Part shown: piece by piece, positions 1-11,899 of the stretch | Layout: every line of letters begins with the position of its first letter | How positions within the stretch are numbered: the stretch's first letter is position 1 | Origin: Macrotrachela quadricornifera | Lineage: Eukaryota; Rotifera; Eurotatoria; Philodinida; Philodinidae | NCBI GenBank assembly: GCA_022393335.1 | Contig: JAJEKB010020047.1 | Span: 239,600-303,599, forward strand | DNA: 64,000 nucleotides | Direction: 5' to 3' | Position numbers and translations under genes: made by a program | The notes under the pieces: model-generated | Told to the model about the DNA's origin: nothing | Seen by the model: the letters and a program-made list of their open reading frames with translations, nothing else | Database searches by the model: none

Positions 1-432
1 AATTTCAGTATAAATAAATATTTTAAATAAAATTGAAACAGCAATTAATGAAATATTTATTGGTAAAAAATAACTATTTGATGATGATGATGTTAAACAT
101 GGAGATCCAATTTGTCCAATAAGTGCAAGAAAACTAATTATTATAATAGTTGTTGCAAATAATGTTGAACATATATGTATAATAAAAGTTATAAAACAAT
201 AAAAACTATTTCGTTTTGAAATTAATATCCAAATACTAATTGGTGATAATAATAGAAATGGAAATGACCAAAAACCAACACCAATACGAAATGCACATGT
301 TTCAGTAATTGTTAATGTTATTTGTAAACCTAATATAGCCAAAACACATGCTAATTGAATAAGTGAACATGAAAAATGAATCAGAACATAAAGAATTGAT
401 CGAAATTGATTGTTAATCGATATATTATCCAT
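1..432 (-). CDS. Multi-pass membrane protein, 5' part (runs off window)
   Basis: Reading down the minus strand from the ATG at 432-430, the frame stays open to base 1 (144 codons), so this is the N-terminal part of a protein that continues off the left edge or meets an intron there. Four hydrophobic stretches are visible: about residues 12-42, 50-71, 76-108 and 122-142. Short polar loops separate them; one is serine-rich (about residues 115-119). It looks like a small tetraspan-type integral membrane protein with cysteines in and near the membrane segments. I do not recognise the family and cannot assign a function. Codon use (A/T-ending codons) matches the well-supported genes nearby. Confidence 0.6.
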   Translation of the reverse strand, partial: MDNISINNQFRSILYVLIHFSCSLIQLACVLAILGLQITLTITETCAFRIGVGFWSFPFLLLSPISIWILISKRNSFYCFITFIIHICSTLFATTIIIISFLALIGQIGSPCLTSSSSNSYFLPINISLIAVSILFKIFIYTEI

Positions 433-904
433 TTTTATTAATCAAATATATTTAAAGAAAAAAAAAAGAAAAAGAAAAGAACTGTTCAACTTGTCAATAT
501 GTTCCTTATTATTAAAAAGGTCATCATCACGACAACGACACCAACAAATTTTCACTTTTTTTTCTTTTCTTTTCTTTTCCTCCTTTTATGCTCATATAAA
601 GTGCGTCATGAGACATGAATGGAACAGAACTTACCAAGAAGTCAGTACCGCTTTAATAATAACAACAAAAAAAAATCATAGACAACGCGTTAGAAAAGGA
701 AGAAAAAAAAGTCAACTACTTCAATTTTACACTCATAGTACTATTCACACAGAAGATTATTAGAGAGAAAAAAAAAGAAAATATAAAATATTTATTTTTA
801 TTTTCCTACTTATCCTTTTATTAATCACAAAATATAAAATAATCAATAGAGAGAAAAAGATATTGAAATATAATAAAACAAAAATATCTGACAAAATTTA
901 ACCT
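433..904. other. Intergenic, upstream of the membrane-protein gene
   Basis: A/T-rich DNA with purine-rich runs. An open frame at 410-763 on the plus strand is low-complexity, overlaps the start of the minus-strand gene and is not credible. A donor-like GTAAGT on the minus strand near 630-636 could be a 5' UTR intron donor for the upstream membrane-protein gene; nothing else is recognisable. Confidence 0.4.
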
Positions 905-2986
905 CTATAAATCATTATTATTTTCAATTAAATAATCATCTACAGGGAGGCATTTTCCCATTTTAATTGAATCTAAATAACAAAAAAAGCAAAAATCAAT
1001 ATTAAATAAAAAAAAATAATATTAGTGAAACCTATAACCCATTGTTCATTAACTTGAGGATAAATAATAACTTGAAGTACTTTTGATGATTGTCCAATAA
1101 TAATATTTGCACGATCACGACTAATTGTAATCTTTAGAAAAAAAAAGATTTAAAAAAGATTTTTTTTTCGATATATTGAAAATTTACATTTCCACCTAAT
1201 AATGTAATTAATTTAAGTAATAATTGTCGTTGTTGAACAATAGATGTTAAATAAATTAAACCACATTTATTAAATAAATTCATTGATTTTCTTTTTTGAT
1301 GAAATTTTCGATAAATATTTAATGATGGATTGGAATTAAAGAAATTTTTTACTTGAAATTTATTAATACGTAACCATTCTCCAATACGTGATGAACATTT
1401 TAACCATTCAAATGTTACTATATGACTAAAAATTCAAGATACACATTATTTTATATAAAAATATTCTTAGGATATTTTAACTAACCATCGATAGATAAGT
1501 GCAAGAATAAGTTCAAGTGTTATTGTCATATGTGGATTATCTTTAGGTAAAATAACATGTGTCGTTGTAATATCAATTATATCAGATGTAAAACAGTTAC
1601 CCATACGACGAGTTAATCGTTTTGCTTCTTCAATTTGTCTGAAAAACAAAAATTCAAAAAAAAAAGCTTTTTTTGTTATTAAAATACAAACATTGGTGTA
1701 AAATCATAAAAAGCAAATGAATAATTTGCTGGTACATTTGGTAAATCTTTAATTGATGAAAATCTATTATTTAATTTTGTATCAATTAATTGTTCAGGAT
1801 GTTTAGCTTGAATACTTTGTGAAAGTACCATAAGAGGTGGTGGTCGTACAAAGTATCGATCTTCATCATCATCATCATCATCAATACATATTTCATATAA
1901 AATTGGAGAATTTATTTGATTATTTATTTCATTTAAAGGTATAGAATCAGTTACTGATGAATAATCTATTCGTTGTTTTGTATTATTTTTAATAGTTGTT
2001 ATTAAATTTTCATTTGTTTTATGATTAATAAATATATTTGAAGATAATCTCGGAAATAATATTGGAGATGGTATTGGTGTCGATTGAGGACGACTAAGTA
2101 ATGCTGAATATTGTGGTTGACTATCATAATCAATTGATGTTGAAGGAGAAACAATAATTGGATTAGATGGACTTGGACCACGACGAATAGGCTAACAAAA
2201 TGAAAAATCATAAGAATCCATCGAAAAATAGTGTTGAATAACTCTTAAATAGTTCAAATGATTAATATATTATATTATGAGATATTCTTTAATGAATATC
2301 TATACCTACAAAATAATACTAGAAGATCTTCTGAAATCTCAGAAAATACACTCAATAACGCTGATTACATTTGTAAACATGATCCATTATGGACTCTTTT
2401 GCTTTTTGCAATACCTACTTCAGTTAAAAAACACCAGCATACTAAATAATGATTGTGCGCCTTCCAATGAAATCAATCAAGGTACAATTTATTCATAAAA
2501 TCCATGAAGAAGATTTATAAAATCAAATTAAAATCGTATACTGCTCATATCCATATTAGAGAACATCAACAATTAGAAGAATTTGCTTTTTCGAACAAAG
2601 CCGATTCTCATTCAAATGAATTATCGATAGTATAAAACGAAAGACCAATATATATACAATAAAACCTCTCTTGTAATCTTTCAATTGTTTCAACTTCACA
2701 TACTCATATTCCCAATATTGAATCGTCATTAGATAGCATTTAGACCAGATTCTTATTGTGCTCAAAACAATTCTTTAATTCATTAATGCTCTTAGATATC
2801 GAGAAAAATACCTATTTCTTCAGCAAAAAGAACAAATTTGACTTTTAGGAAGATTTAATTTTTCCATAATGAACAATAGATTTACGTATTCAAGATAATC
2901 ATATATCAACAAAAAAATTTTATTTTTAAATTTACATTAGTAAAATGAATAATTGGTGATGATTGTGATTGTGATGGAATATTCAT
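905..2986 (-). CDS. MCPH1: Microcephalin-like protein with C-terminal BRCT pair
   Basis: Six exons in consistent phase: 2986-2936, 2191-1692, 1638-1486, 1425-1188, 1131-1032 and 972-905 (stop TAG), 369 aa. The first half is low-complexity and Ser/Pro/Asn-rich, with an acidic Asp run. The second half reads as tandem BRCT repeats: THVILPKDN...LELILALIYRCHIVTFEWL is the end of one BRCT, with its conserved Trp. LLLKLITLLGGNITISRDRA...NEQWVIDSI is the next, with the GG turn and the WVIDS helix. This arrangement and the C-terminal wording fit vertebrate microcephalin, a chromosome-condensation and DNA-damage protein that binds phosphopeptides through its C-terminal BRCT pair. The N-terminal BRCT of microcephalins is not seen. 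The first exon may be internal: an acceptor-like TTTTAG lies 24 nt upstream of the ATG and the frame is open up to it, so the start is uncertain. Other twin-BRCT proteins remain possible. Confidence 0.72.
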
Positions 2987-3330
2987 TATTATTACTAATT
3001 CTAATTTATCTAAAAGTGAATAATAATGAAAAATCATTTTTATTAATGAAATTAATTAAAATAGATATTTAAATAACATTTAATGACAATTTGATCTTAT
3101 TCATATCCTATCTATTTATTTTTTTTAATAAAAAAATTATTTTAAAATTAGAAAAATAAAAACGAAAATTATCATAACTTATAAATTCTGTTTTTTATAA
3201 TCATTGGTTGATCATTTAAACCATTGAATAAATGGATTATACCCTCTAAAATTTGACTGTATTGGTTGCTAACGATCGATGATTTGTTTTTACCTATAAT
3301 ATTTAATAATTATTTTTTTAAAATATTAAT
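2987..3330. promoter_or_regulatory. Head-to-head intergenic region (putative bidirectional promoter)
   Basis: The start codons of the minus-strand BRCT gene (2986) and plus-strand FAM13-like gene (3331) diverge from this 344-bp A/T-rich interval. No TATA box or other factor site can be called with confidence. The role as shared promoter is inferred from geometry only, and the BRCT gene may have exons further upstream. Confidence 0.35.
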
Positions 3331-3963
3331 ATGACTTATAATAATAATAATAATAATAATAATTTTTTACATAATTTTGTTGAATTAGCAATTGATGGTT
3401 TTTTATTTCGTGGTATAACACCATTTCAACATTATTACTATTTTTCAAAATCATTTCCTCATGTATTGACACATTTATCAAATTCGAAAAAAATAAAATC
3501 AAAACAATCTTGTACTCTTCAACAACAACCAATAAAAACTATTTCTCTATTTAATTTATCATCTTCTTCAAATTCTAATATATTATCTGAACAAAAAACT
3601 CGTTCAAAATCTACAGAAAATATTCAAACATTAATAAATGATCAATATTTAACTAAGAATTCAACAATTTTAAAAGATACATTAAAATCAAATCAAGATG
3701 AATTAAAACGTCTTGAAATAGAAGTAAATTATATTAATGAATATATGAAAAAACATCGTTTAAAACATAATCGTCCTGATGATCTTTCAAAAATGACAGT
3801 TAAACAAATATTTGATGAAAAAACTGCTATGCAACATCAATTATTAAAATTTGAAAATAAATATTCAAAACCAACACTAAATGAACAAAAAAAAATTATG
3901 AAACCTATTTATGATTATTATAGACAATTAAAAAGACTTGTAGAAAATAATAATAAATTTTAA
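3331..3963 (+). CDS. FAM13-like C-terminal-domain protein, single exon
   Basis: A 210-aa intronless frame with ATG at 3331 and stop TAA at 3961-3963. The N-terminus has an Asn run (residues 4-11) and a Ser-rich linker. The C-terminal 90 residues hold a helical segment (LKSNQDELKRLEIEVNYI) followed by RPDDLSKMTVKQIFDEKTAM and a KKIMKPIYDYYRQLKRLV segment. This is the signature of the conserved C-terminal region of FAM13A/B/C, where the same order (R-P-E-D-M-S-K-M-T, then the M-K-P-L-Y-D-R-Y-R type motif) occurs. Vertebrate FAM13A and B carry an N-terminal RhoGAP domain; none is present here, and the protein is much shorter. It is either a stand-alone FAM13C-like protein or a retained fragment. 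Function is unknown. Confidence 0.78.
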   Translation: MTYNNNNNNNNFLHNFVELAIDGFLFRGITPFQHYYYFSKSFPHVLTHLSNSKKIKSKQSCTLQQQPIKTISLFNLSSSSNSNILSEQKTRSKSTENIQTLINDQYLTKNSTILKDTLKSNQDELKRLEIEVNYINEYMKKHRLKHNRPDDLSKMTVKQIFDEKTAMQHQLLKFENKYSKPTLNEQKKIMKPIYDYYRQLKRLVENNNKF

Positions 3964-6282
3964 TTTATCTATTTATTTGTTTGTTTTTTTATATATGTTT
4001 AAATGAATATTTTTTCAATCAGATTAATAAATCACAGTATTTTCAAATAAAATTAATTTACTTTGAACAAGGTAATCGTAGTAAATGACTGATATGTACT
4101 GTCATGTGTCATTTGTGGTGTTTAATAATATTAATAAAAAATCTTCCAATGATAATCTAAAATAGAAATAGAATTTTTTCGATACGAATCAAAAGATGTC
4201 ACCATCAAACATTTATATTCTCGATTGAAATTGTTAGATAAAAAAAAACACGTAAAAAAGAATTTTTTTGCTGATGATTTCATAATGAATATTAACATTA
4301 AGAATAAATTCTTTTCTATTGTTTTCTCTTTTATCAAAACAGATGTTAGTTAATTAATCTTTTTTTTTCTCTTTTTTCTATGAGAAATAATACCAGAAGA
4401 TATTATCTTCCTTTTTCTGATCGTATTCTTTTGCTTCTTTCCTTTTATCTTCTTTGTTTATGATTTATCATATTCTGACAATGTTAAAGCATAAGGTTAG
4501 TACCATTTTTTATTGAAAGAATAATCATGATAATATCTTTTTTGAATAGATGATTGACGTTAAACACCTGATGTTTAGTGATATTAGATTCTATTGTAAA
4601 GAATTATTTAACGGTATTATGTCAAAAATGACATATGTTATATCCAATTTCGATTTTTATGTTATTCATCATATTCAATTATTATTATAAATGGTTCTTT
4701 TATCATCACAATTTACACTTGTTTTTCGTCGAATTATACATTCAAAACGCCAAAATTTAAAGGTAGAATTACAATATTTTTTTTTTCAAAAGTATCAAAA
4801 ACTATAGATTAGGACCAAGATTTGTTTTTAGTTTTCATATCAGCTTCATTTTGAAAAAAAAACCGCTTTTTCATGAATTCGTGTTTTATGTAGGAAGTAG
4901 AGTTTGAAACAATGCTTATAGTTTTATTTGTATAAAAGCTACATTTTAACTCGATATCAAATTTTGTACAAAGTTTATCACTCTAGAGAAGATTTATTAA
5001 AGCATTCTAGTCCATACTACTATTAATTATAAACGAAATATTATATTATTTATAAAAATATAAGAATGTTCGAAAAATAATACATTAAATTATTTGATTA
5101 TAATAAACCCTTGTTTGAAAAATATAAAAACCTTGATAAAGAAAAGGTTTCATATTTCATGAATAAATCTGTTTTAATCTAATTTTTTTTTTGCATCCTA
5201 TGGTATTAAATTATGTACTCCAGTAATCAAATATATAATGCAAATATTTCTATTTTTTTTTCTTCAAGATTTCTAAATGATAGAAGGTATTGTAAGTCAA
5301 TTGTACAATAAACTATGACATTTTTTATATTTGAATCATTTTTCTTTGTGTGAATATTTAATATTATATTATCGTTTCAACCAATGAAACAATTATTAGC
5401 ATATAAAAATATTATTAATCCATATAATTTAATATATAATATATTTTTAACATGCGAAATATTTTTATGATTTGATTTTTCTTTACAAAAAAAAAAAAGA
5501 CGAAACATTTATAAAATTGTAGTTTTTAGTATTAATATTCAGTAATAAAAAAAAAAGAAAAGAGATGAATCGAATTCGAATTATATTTTATTTTAAGTTA
5601 AGAGTAAGTCATTATCGAGAAAATTTATAAATTGAACATGATTAAATACGAAAAAGATAGATTATATATAGTAGAAGAGATTTATCAAACTAATATGATG
5701 TTTTCTTTTTTTTCTTCTCTTCCTGTCTTTTTAAAATATAATATGGATGAAAAATTTGAATATATATTATATAAGACATAACACAATAAGATGAAAAAAG
5801 AAAAAGAAATGAATGTTCGTCTTATCAGATTTCAGTTGAAAACTGAAAAAAAAAGAAGGATTCTGTTTACTTATTAGTCGTACTGTAGAATTTCTTTAGT
5901 TTTATAAAAGAAATACAAGAAATTGTTAACGAGAAGAAAAAAGAAATTTTTTTTTCTTCTTTTTTTATAAGTCAACATTTGTTTACATATGAATGTGGGA
6001 GATTTTTAATTTATGTTTTACTCGCATTTTGATCTAATGAAGAAAAAGTGAATTATAAAAAATTCTGAAAAGAAATGAAATAGGAGAATATAATTTGATA
6101 GAGAAGAAAAAAATATTTTTATTCATTGTTGATTTCACACTGTTTAATACAGTTGCAAAAAGAAAAAACATCACGTAATCTGTTCTTTTTCGTATAGTGA
6201 CTTATTTTTCTTTTTTGAAATATCATATTCATATTTTGTTTTTATCATTGATTTTTTTTTGAAGGATCGATGGTCGTGGTGC
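3964..6282. other. Intergenic, 2.3 kb, no gene seen
   Basis: T/A-rich DNA with many homopolymer runs and short tandem purine or pyrimidine tracts. The only open frame (minus strand 4131-4337) is low-complexity with no recognisable domain. No RNA gene, inverted repeat or element boundary was found by eye. Confidence 0.5.
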
Positions 6283-8154
6283 ATGGTTGTTCGAAATACT
6301 CTTTGTAAACGTATAATTATTGCTTATTGTGTATTTTTCTTAACTGTTTTACTTATTTGGAATCATCATGAAAATTCACTTAAATTAGAAGAAAATGAAA
6401 ACACATTAAGACATATTATTCCATCATATTCTTCACATTTAACGTCTCGTTTAACAACATTACACAAAAAACTTGATATTAAAACAAATGAAATTCTATT
6501 AAATAATTCAAATCGTCTTGATTATTGGTTAAAAAATAATTCTAAAACATTTGGAATTAATTTAACAGCTATTCTTGCACCAAAACGACCTGGAAAATAT
6601 CTTGTTTATGTTTGTCACGAAAATTGTGGAGGTTATATTATTTGAAAAAAAAAAATTTTTAAATATAAATTTATTTTTTAAGGTTGGGGAGATCGTCTTC
6701 GTGGTATAATGAGTTTATTTATGTTATCATTAATACTTGATCGTAATTTTCGTATTGAAATTACTCATCCATGTAGTTTAACAAATATTCTTCGTCCAAA
6801 TTTATATAATTGGACACAATCAATTGATGGATTAATAGTTATTGATCCTAAAACACATCGTCGTCAATTTAATTTAACACGTAAAATGTTAATAACAACA
6901 GCAAATGCACGAAAAGAAATTCTTACAAATGTTTCAAAAATTTTATATAATAATAAATCATTAGATTCAATATGGTCGGAAGATGTTTTATATTGGGCAA
7001 CAAATAAAGATTATTTTTATCAATTATCAAATAATATTTTTTATAGAAAAAAATTTAAATCATATGGAATTATGACAAAATATAATATTAAATTAGAAAT
7101 ACTTTTTCCATTATTTTATGAAATACTTTTTCAACCTGTTGAAAAAATTCAACAATATATTTTACAATATAAATATAAACAAAAAAATAATCATATTATT
7201 TGTGCACAAATACGAACAGGTATGAATTTTATTTATTTACATATGAGATTCTAGAATATTGAATGATTCTTTTTCTATTTTCAAATAAAATCTAATAGAT
7301 AATTTCTATGATATTTTATAATCCCCTCTTTTCATTTCTATACCATCATACTTTGCATTAAGTTTATTAGTGAGTAAAGATAAAACATGAGAATTTTTAT
7401 GTTCATTTTGAAATAAAACTCTCACGTCTTATCTGTACTCGATAATAAATTTAATGTGCACTATGATGGTATAGAAAGAAAGAGAGAGAGAGAAAGACTT
7501 TTGTCTAGGGATGTGTATGACTTCAAAATTTAACGTTGCTTGATATAGATTATATATATATAGAATAATATTGAAAATTGTAAAATCTCACAGTAATATG
7601 AAATTCTTGTATGGTTCTTAGGTTGAATTTTTACTAGAATCTTTATAGTTCTCCTATAAATCAAGAATCATTTCTATTAATGTTGCTTTTTTTTCTTAGG
7701 AAAAAATCCAACAATTCCAGATGATAAATTACTTCCAGGTCGTCGAAATATAAGTGAATCAATATTTTCATTTATTGATGCAAATATTTCGAATAAAGAT
7801 TCTAAAATATTTTTAACAACTGATAATCAACAAGTTTATAATGAAGCACAAAAACGTTATAAATCTCGTCTTTTATATGTACCTGGTGAAATAACACATC
7901 TTGATCGTTCATTAAATATTGATCAAAAAGTTTGTCGAGAACAAGATAAACTTTTAACAGACTTTTATTTATTAGGAGAATTATGTGATATATCAATAAT
8001 ATCAAATTCAGGTTTTGGTTTTTGGGGAAATTTAAGACGATTTAAACCATTTGAACAATTATTTGTTTTTTGTGCTGGAAAAATTTATAAAATCGAATCA
8101 ATGTGGCATTTATATAAAATGAGAGAACAAAATCATAATGGAGAATTATGTTGA
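6283..8154 (+). CDS. Type II membrane fucosyltransferase-like protein
   Basis: Three exons in consistent phase: 6283-6631, 6683-7219 and 7700-8154 (stop TGA), 446 aa. The ATG at 6283 is the first in frame; the frame stays open upstream to a TTG at 6259, so an upstream exon is possible. Residues 10-26 form a single hydrophobic anchor (IIIAYCVFFLTVLLIW) near the N-terminus, typical of a Golgi type II glycosyltransferase. The luminal part begins the catalytic fold with YLVYVCHENCGGWGDRLRGI, matching the Gly-rich G-x-G-(D/N)-R-(L/M)-R loop of the alpha-1,2/alpha-1,6/O-fucosyltransferase superfamily. Later come the basic strand CAQIRTG, FLTTDNQQVY, and SNSGFGFWG near the C-terminus, the usual donor-binding region. 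Acceptor sugar and linkage cannot be told from sequence. The second intron is 480 nt, long for this genome. Confidence 0.7.
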
Positions 8155-8647
8155 TTTTTTTTTCTTTTTTACTATTATCTGATTTGTTATTTTTGTTATA
8201 ATTTTTTTTGTTTATTTATTAAAATAAAAAGAATTTGAAATTTGCATCGAAAATTAATTTCATAGTATAGTTTTACTTTTTTTATCATTAAATCTTTCAG
8301 AACCATCCTATTTTATATAGTACAGTTTTTTAAGTGTCTTGATTTTTGAATGACATAGAGGACACTTTAATAGATACATCTATCTAGAAATCATCACATC
8401 AATAAGGTTAATCAAATAGTAAAACTAAGATATCTATGGAAGATCATCATAATACATCATTTTTGAGATTTTTACGAAGAGTCTTATATAGGAATGAAAC
8501 TGGTTTTTCAAATTACTAAATAGTTTCAATGGAAATATCAATTCTGCATAGTAAGCATTCTAAATATGAAGTTATAAAGAAATTTTATCCATTGACTAAC
8601 GAGGAAAGGGCTCCAACTGTCTAATCGTGAGTGATGAATACTCTGAA
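8155..8647. other. Intergenic, 3' flank of the fucosyltransferase-like gene
   Basis: A/T-rich 3' flank with AATAAA-like signals just after the stop. No gene or repeat seen. Confidence 0.4.
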
Positions 8648-8915
8648 CTCAGGAATACCAGAAAAACTGATGTTGGGGTTTCGACTTGAAACTTTGGATA
8701 GAGACACACTTCAATGAGAATTTTTTATCTGTTTTATCCTAAAATACGAGCATTAAATCTGTCAGTTTATAGAGACTAGCTATTCATAACTGCATCCTAG
8801 GATAGGAAGGGCGAAAAGATATGAAATGGTCACAGTAAACTATTTTCATTGAAATCTATTTCTATCCAAAGCTTCAAGTCGAAACTTGAAAATCTGTTTT
8901 TGTGGTATTCCTGAG
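8648..8915. mobile_element. Small inverted-repeat element (MITE-like)
   Basis: Left arm 8648-8703 (CTCAGGAATACCAGAAAAAC...) and right arm 8859-8915 (...TTTTGTGGTATTCCTGAG) are imperfect reverse complements over about 55 bp. They share AGGAATACCA and TTTCGACTTGAA and continue weakly inward through TTCAATGA/TCATTGAA. The interior has no coding frame. The size and foldback layout fit a non-autonomous DNA element. No target-site duplication could be made out, so the exact edges are uncertain. Confidence 0.6.
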
Positions 8916-9313
8916 GGTGACCACGGCATTTATTTAAAAAATACTGTAAAAGCACAATATCTCCATAGCAATAAGCCAGCGGCACGAACCTTTTTCATAC
9001 TATTCATAACTCATATGGGTCTACATAACGCACATAGTCTCGGCTCAAAAGCGATTGGATAGTTGGGACCTTTTCCTCGAAAGTTTATTTTCTCTCTCAA
9101 ATCATTATCATTATCATAAATGGTAAGATTATCTTAATGTCCTAAATACTTGAGAAGGAGAGAAGTGAATATCGTTCTCTCATGAGGGTGCGAAGACTTG
9201 TCTATAGTGTAAGGTCATCCTACCATCCTAATCTAGGGGTATCTTTGGTCGCGTGCGAATAGAATAGAATTAAAATAAAAAGAATTCGAAAGCAATTATT
9301 TATTAGGTAGCAA
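8916..9313. other. Intergenic
   Basis: A short unassigned stretch with somewhat higher GC than its surroundings. It contains no credible frame and no repeat partner that I could find within the window. Confidence 0.35.
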
Positions 9314-10285
9314 TTAAAAAAAACAACAATAAAAGCAATGACGATTGATTTCTTTCTGCAGTTGTTCTTGAAATGACGAGGAGATATTGTTTCTACTGAA
9401 GAGATACAATATTTTGAGTGTCTGTGAATAGAGAGAAAGATAAATATGAGAAAAAGATGATGAAGAGGAAATGAGAATCACATAGTTATTTCGTAAGGCA
9501 TTAGCGAGATATTGTGCTCCAACATCTCCAATTTGATTATTCCGAAGATACAGCTCATTGAGTGTCTGTGAGTACAGAGAAAGACATATATGAGAAAGAG
9601 ATGATGAAGAGGAAATGAGAATCACCTTGTTTTCTCGTAAGGCATCAGCGAGATGTTGTGCGCCAGCATCTCCAATTTGATTATTTTCAAGATCCAGCCT
9701 GGTGACTGTCTGTGAATAAGAGAGAAAGATAAATATGACAAAGAGATGATAAAGAGTAAATGAGAATCGCCTTGTTATCTCGTAAGGCATTAGCGAGATG
9801 TTGAACTCCCACATCTCCAATTTGAGCATCTCGAAGGTCCAGCGATCTGAGTGCCTGTGAATAGAGAGAAAAATAAATACGAGAAAGAGATTAAGAGGAA
9901 ACGAGGATTGCCTTATTATCTCGTAAGACATTGGCGAGATGTTGCGCTCCGACATCTCCAATTTGATTATCCCGAAGATCCAGTGTTCTGAGTGTCTGTG
10001 AGTAAAGAGAAAGATATATATGTGAGAAAGAGTTGATCAAGAGAAAATGAGAATCACCTTGTTATCTCGTAAGATATTAGCGAGACATTTTGTTCCAATA
10101 TCTCCAATTTGATTATTCCGAAGATACAGCTCACTAAGTGTCTGTAAATACAGAGAAAGATAAATATGAAAAAGAGATAAAGAAGAGTAAATGAAAATCA
10201 CCTTCTTATCTCGTAAGGCATTAGCGAGATAATGTGCTCCAACATCTCCAATTTGATTATCCCGAAGATACCATATAGTGAATGT
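9314..10285 (-). pseudogene. NLR-type leucine-rich-repeat exon array, truncated
   Basis: Seven LRR units on the minus strand. Six are exactly 84 nt (28 aa): 10285-10202, 10141-10058, 9995-9912, 9854-9771, 9709-9626 and 9565-9482. The seventh, at 9421-9314, ends in a stop. Each reads as a ribonuclease-inhibitor/NLRC-type repeat, e.g. TLNELYLRNNQIGDVGAQYL. The 60-62-nt spacers behave as introns (GTGATTCTC... to ...CTCACAG) and are themselves nearly identical, so exon and intron were duplicated together. The units at 9995 and 9854 have GC instead of GT at the donor. Upstream of 10285 a further unit is decayed, and no NACHT or other N-terminal domain is present. It is best read as a 5'-truncated remnant of a larger LRR gene, although the exons themselves lack stops. 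The frame also reads through several spacers, so splicing is uncertain. Confidence 0.7.
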
Positions 10286-11899
10286 CTGTAAATAGAGAGA
10301 AGGATAAATATGAGAGAGAGAGATATGAAGAGGAAATGAAAATCACTTTGTTACGTTTTACTAAATTAGGTAGATGTTATGAATATTTTTGGACTTTAGC
10401 GTAATTACTCCAGTGTTTTTTCGAATTTCTTGTGATATTCGAAAAGTTATTTAGATACCTCAGAAATTGTGTACGATTTTGAAATATTGTTAGGAATTTC
10501 TGCCGTTGTATGACTCAGAGAAATAGATTCTATATATACATGAACATTGGTTTGATTTTCTGATAGATAATCTTTATTCTACTATTTGTATCAATAGATG
10601 AAGACGTTTTCAAGATATGGAAGCAGTTTATGAAAACTTATTTTTTAGCATATTTAAATGCTTGGAATCATTTTAACGTTAATTATTGTTGATATATTTG
10701 TTTTTGATGACTAAAATCATTGTTTAAATAGTTTTTTGTCATAAAAACGAACAAATAATTCTTATTAAGAGTTAGGAAATAAATGATTAAATTTTGTTAG
10801 TGCCTGCTGTATCTCTATCGAAAGTACTCATTCTATCCGTTTCTCTAGAATATTTATCTAATATTACACACAAAGAGAGGTTGAAACTACCTATGTAACG
10901 ATTTTTCAGTTTGTAATGGTTCTATGATGTAGCATTCAAGTATTGTGAACAACATGATGGCAATTTTTACAGTGACATCTTAAATTAAGATTCGAATCCA
11001 AGTGAGAAAATGTTTTTTTCTTAGTGCATGTCTCACCGAGATCAGTAATACTCATGCAGCCTCATACAGCTGTTAGTGTACTCAACATGATGTATGGATA
11101 AGCTACAAAGAAATAACTCAGTCATCATTACGCTGAAGGGCGAGGAAAGTACAGTACCTCACTCATATTTCGAAGTATTGAAGTGTCAATATTTTCTCCT
11201 TCGGATGAGTATTGTCATCGAACTGAATAAGCTTTCTTTTTATTTTTATTGGGTATGCGAAACTATAAAAGTATTCATATAGTAAAATGTCCCGATTTTT
11301 ATTGATTACAAGTCACATCAGCCATGTAAAAATTTTGATGAAAAAATCAGAATAAACGCGAATAAAATGATGCTATTTAATTTTGATTAACATTCATTTG
11401 TTGAGATTTATAGAAAGATTTCAATTTATTTTAGTCATTATTAATCGATTAATATTATAGTTATTTTTTTTGCGTACATGGAAAACTTTTCATATAAAAA
11501 AGAAATAGAGCTCGAGCTTGGTGGATCAACATCAATTTTGGCTCGCTCAATTCTGGAGAAGATCTTTCTGCTTCGATTAACTCGTTTCAAGATCAGCTTC
11601 ACACTACATTTTGCAATTTAGAGAAACTCGAATGCTATCTAATCGAAAACAATAGTTTCGCCATCTCGCAAAAATTAATATGTATGTTTCTATATTGTCT
11701 AAGACTTCATAGAGTATCATGAGATTTAAACAACTTTTGACAACGTTTGTTGAATATTCCTGTAAATTTTCTTATTCATATAATACAGCCAACTAGAGAA
11801 TACTATCGTATGAAACGTACTCATTTAAAATCAGAAAGAAGAAAATGAAGTATTGGAAAGATGATGAACAAGTGATTTTGTAAGAAAAGGGAAGATTAC
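10286..11899. other. Intergenic accessory DNA
   Basis: Mostly unassigned. A degenerate LRR unit, matching the conserved spacer, can be made out to about 10350. At about 11489-11730 (plus) there is an open stretch reading INFGSLNSGEDLSASINSFQ followed by DQLHTTFCNLEKLECYL. It lacks a good start and splice context and may be an old gene remnant. No complete gene is seen. Confidence 0.4.

Noticed and set aside
620..650. Similarity to a bdelloid spliced-leader sequence (ACTTACCAAGA)
   Set aside because: Only about eleven bases agree and they are equally explained by a splice donor on the minus strand; no SL RNA structure follows.
410..763. A plus-strand 117-aa frame
   Set aside because: Translation of purine and pyrimidine tracts, no domain, overlaps the start of the minus-strand membrane protein.
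2002..2211. A 69-aa minus-strand frame within the BRCT gene
   Set aside because: It is the wrong frame of exon 2 of the microcephalin-like gene.
11489..11730. A plus-strand coding exon (INFGSLNSGEDLS...)
   Set aside because: Open for about 70 codons with gene-like composition, but a stop precedes it, there is no start and no splice partner; only mentioned as a possible remnant.
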